Of a DNA stretch of 64,000 bases, positions 62,234-64,000 are shown piece after piece. Position numbers and translations under genes: made by a program. Each line of letters opens with the position of its first letter. The first letter of the stretch is position 1. A model generated the notes under the pieces. It searched no databases. It was not told the origin of the DNA and worked only from the letters and a program-made list of their open reading frames with translations. Source of the stretch: CAWDPQ01 sp049642465 (lineage in GTDB: Bacteria > Acidobacteriota > Vicinamibacteria > Vicinamibacterales > 2-12-FULL-66-21); NCBI GenBank assembly GCA_049642465.1, contig JBAROV010000032.1, positions 1-64,000 on the forward strand, in the 5' to 3' direction.

Positions 62234-63181
62234 ATGGACCTCGTCGATCGTTACGTCTACGCCGTCAAACGTCACCTGCCGGCGGACCAGCAGGAGGACA
62301 TTGTCAACGAGTTGACCGACGACATTCTCTCGCAGATCAAGGACAAGGAAGAGGAGCTCGGCCGACCACTGGACGAAGGAGAGCAGGAGGCCGTCCTGAA
62401 GCACTACGGCCATCCCTACCTCCTCGCTGCACGGTATCGGCCGAAGCAGTACTTGATCGGGCCGACTCTCTTCCCGTTCTATTTTCCAGCGCTCAAGATC
62501 GCCCTCGCGGCAGCGTTTGGCATTCAGGTCATCGTGGCGTTTTCCATCGGGCTCGCGCAGCGGGCACCCGAACGGATTCTCCCGCATGTCGTGGCGTTTC
62601 CCGCGGTGGCGATTCAGTTGGTCTTCTGGGTGACGCTCGCGTTCGCGGTCGCCGACTACTGGCAGGCGCAGCTGAAATTGTTCGACAAGTGGTCGCCGCG
62701 CACCCTGCCCCCTGTCGCCGACACGAAACGGCAGCCAAAGCGCGGCAACCTGGTCGTTGAGATCGTGGCAAACAGCGTCTTCATCGCGTGGTGGCTTGCA
62801 ATTCCGACATACCCCTTCCTGCTATTCGGGCCGGCAGCCTCGTTGCTGTCGTTGTCGGAGGCATGGTCGCAGCTCTATTACGTCGCGCTCCTCCCCGCGC
62901 TCGTGTCGACACTGATGGCTGTCGCGGCTATGGCGCGGCCGGCTTGGGTGTGGGTCCTGCGACTTCGATCGCTCACGGTCAACCTGCTCAGCCTGTTCGT
63001 CCTCTCCGTTGCGATGAAGGCCGGACCGCTCGTGATTCCGGCAAGCGACGCACCAAACCTCATACGCTTGGTCAACGGCATTAACGATGTGACGAGACTG
63101 GTCCTCGTCGTGATCACTCTCATCACGATGGTGCACGTGGTGGTGAACGTGTTTCGTCTGGTCCGATCGCCAACCGCGTAG
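62234..63181 (+). CDS. Multi-spanning membrane protein with N-terminal HAAS domain
   Basis: A 315-residue inner-membrane protein. The first ~75 residues form a HAAS signalling domain (RYVYAVKRHLPADQQEDIVNE, EELGRPLDEGEQEAVLKHYG), which couples PadR-type regulators to membrane partners. Six to seven hydrophobic helices follow. No transport or catalytic signature is visible. It is co-transcribed with padR, with a GGAG-type site before the ATG. Known HAAS/PadR pairs respond to envelope stress, so a similar role is likely but unproven. Confidence 0.78.
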   Translation: MDLVDRYVYAVKRHLPADQQEDIVNELTDDILSQIKDKEEELGRPLDEGEQEAVLKHYGHPYLLAARYRPKQYLIGPTLFPFYFPALKIALAAAFGIQVIVAFSIGLAQRAPERILPHVVAFPAVAIQLVFWVTLAFAVADYWQAQLKLFDKWSPRTLPPVADTKRQPKRGNLVVEIVANSVFIAWWLAIPTYPFLLFGPAASLLSLSEAWSQLYYVALLPALVSTLMAVAAMARPAWVWVLRLRSLTVNLLSLFVLSVAMKAGPLVIPASDAPNLIRLVNGINDVTRLVLVVITLITMVHVVVNVFRLVRSPTA

Positions 63182-63196
63182 TCGGCACGAAGGTGG

Positions 63197-64000
63197 TCAG
63201 GAGCGTTCGGCCGCGGCAGGAATGCGGACAAACGCTGCGACCAGCGCAACGACCGTCAATGTTGCGGCGAGAGCGTAGAAGGCTGCGGCATACGATCCGG
63301 TTGCCTCAGCACACCAGGCAAGCAGCAGCGGTCCGGTGGCGGACGCTAAGACCGTAAGCGCCTGCGCGACGCCCTGAATCTTCCCCAGGTGCGTTCGACC
63401 GTAGGCTCTGCCCCAGAAGCTGAAGAACACGACCATGACGAAGCCACCGGCCATACCCATCACGACACCTTGCGCCATCACGTGCGCGATGGTGCTTACA
63501 TGCGGCAGCGCGACGAGCGCCAGCGTCAGCAGAAACAGCGCGGCGACGAGCACGCGCCGCAGGGAGCCGCGGTCGGCCCACGCACCCGCGATGAAATTGC
63601 CGGCGAGTGCCGTGATCGCGGTTACGGCCAGGGCGCGATGATAAACGTTCGGCGGGAAGCCGCGCTCCGACAGAATCGACTCGTTGAACAAACCGATGCC
63701 CGAGGCAACCAGCCCGTACAACGAACTCGCGAGACCGAATACCCAGAACGCCGCGGACCGAAGAGCCGACGCCAGGGTGGAGTCGGCGACAGAGGGCGCT
63801 GAGGCATCGGCGGACGGCGCCTGCAACTCCTCGTTCGTGGCCGGGTCGGGCCGAACGAGGACCCAGGCAAGCGGCGCAAGCCCAAATACCAGCGCCGCGC
63901 CGACTGTCGTCCATGCCACTCGCCATCCTCGGCTGAGAACCAGGGCACCGACTGCCGGGAACGCGACCATGAATCCCACACTCATCACGAACGCGTAGAC
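63197..64000 (-). CDS. MFS transporter, partial (5' end beyond the window)
   Basis: The C-terminal ~267 residues of a major-facilitator transporter reach the window edge, and the frame stays open to base 64000 (VYAFVMSVGF), so the beginning is missing. At least six helices are visible, with the inter-domain loop holding a disordered Ala/Ser/Asp stretch. Blocks such as GNFIAGAWADRGSLRRVLVA are typical of the loop after helix 8 in the family. Substrate unknown. Confidence 0.8.
   Translation of the reverse strand, partial: VYAFVMSVGFMVAFPAVGALVLSRGWRVAWTTVGAALVFGLAPLAWVLVRPDPATNEELQAPSADASAPSVADSTLASALRSAAFWVFGLASSLYGLVASGIGLFNESILSERGFPPNVYHRALAVTAITALAGNFIAGAWADRGSLRRVLVAALFLLTLALVALPHVSTIAHVMAQGVVMGMAGGFVMVVFFSFWGRAYGRTHLGKIQGVAQALTVLASATGPLLLAWCAEATGSYAAAFYALAATLTVVALVAAFVRIPAAAERS

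Overview
The window is a GC-rich, gene-dense stretch of bacterial chromosome. Its gene content points to a soil-type Acidobacteriota, probably of the Vicinamibacteria lineage. That is an inference from families typical of the group: quinoprotein dehydrogenases, CRTAC1 and FG-GAP proteins, a DUF1501/DUF1553 pair, GMC oxidase with a Gluconate_2-dh3 subunit, a BlaI/M56 pair, a PadR/HAAS pair, and a relic of an ADOP/MacB-type permease. I saw no rRNA, tRNA, CRISPR array, transposase, integrase or phage gene. Almost every predicted exported protein begins with a Sec, Tat or lipoprotein signal, so much of the region serves the periplasm or outer envelope.

Layout. 0.2-3 kb: a BlaI/BlaR-like regulator pair and an SDR dehydrogenase. 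3.1-6 kb: a two-gene TRAP importer (DctP and a fused DctQM). 6.2-10.6 kb: secreted gamma-glutamyltransferase, a PQQ-like propeller and a PQQ-dependent sugar dehydrogenase. 10.6-16.2 kb (minus strand): GNAT, Gluconate_2-dh3 subunit, GMC oxidoreductase, Gfo/Idh/MocA oxidoreductase and two small exported proteins, read here as a sugar or glycoside oxidation cluster. 16.3-22.5 kb: a two-domain esterase, a soluble PAS hybrid kinase, a lactonase, a SnoaL-like protein and a sugar acetyltransferase. 22.7-27.5 kb: the DUF1501/DUF1553 pair. 27.6-36.3 kb: GT4 plus glucan debranching enzyme, DinB, a flavin reductase, an alkaline phosphatase, Ada, and an esterase. 36.5-43.9 kb: an M6 metalloprotease, TauE/SafE, a quinoprotein with a translationally coupled triheme cytochrome c, and a carboxylesterase. 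44-46.5 kb: an apparent four-gene envelope and fluoride operon (Cys/His-rich exported protein, outer-membrane protein, CrcB, DUF190). 46.5-58.7 kb: carbohydrate-active and surface proteins, PAP2, a membrane hybrid kinase, CRTAC1, a sulfatase and a hydrolase. 58.8-64 kb: DinB, pyrophosphatase, an ECF42 sigma factor with its YciI partner, PadR/HAAS, and a truncated MFS transporter.

The most unusual layer is not a protein. Several families of short GC-rich or purine-rich dispersed repeats sit in the gaps and in places run into gene ends. They include a 171-bp imperfect palindrome at 22512-22682 with half-copies at 18326-18381 and 43919-43971. One half-copy supplies the last codons and stop of a histidine kinase, and another supplies the likely ribosome binding site of an exported protein. 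Two repeat families are octamer-like (CGGGGCTC; CGACTAGCGACT). These repeats, the permease relic, the likely ECF42 promoter and the coupled quinoprotein/cytochrome pair are the points most worth following up.
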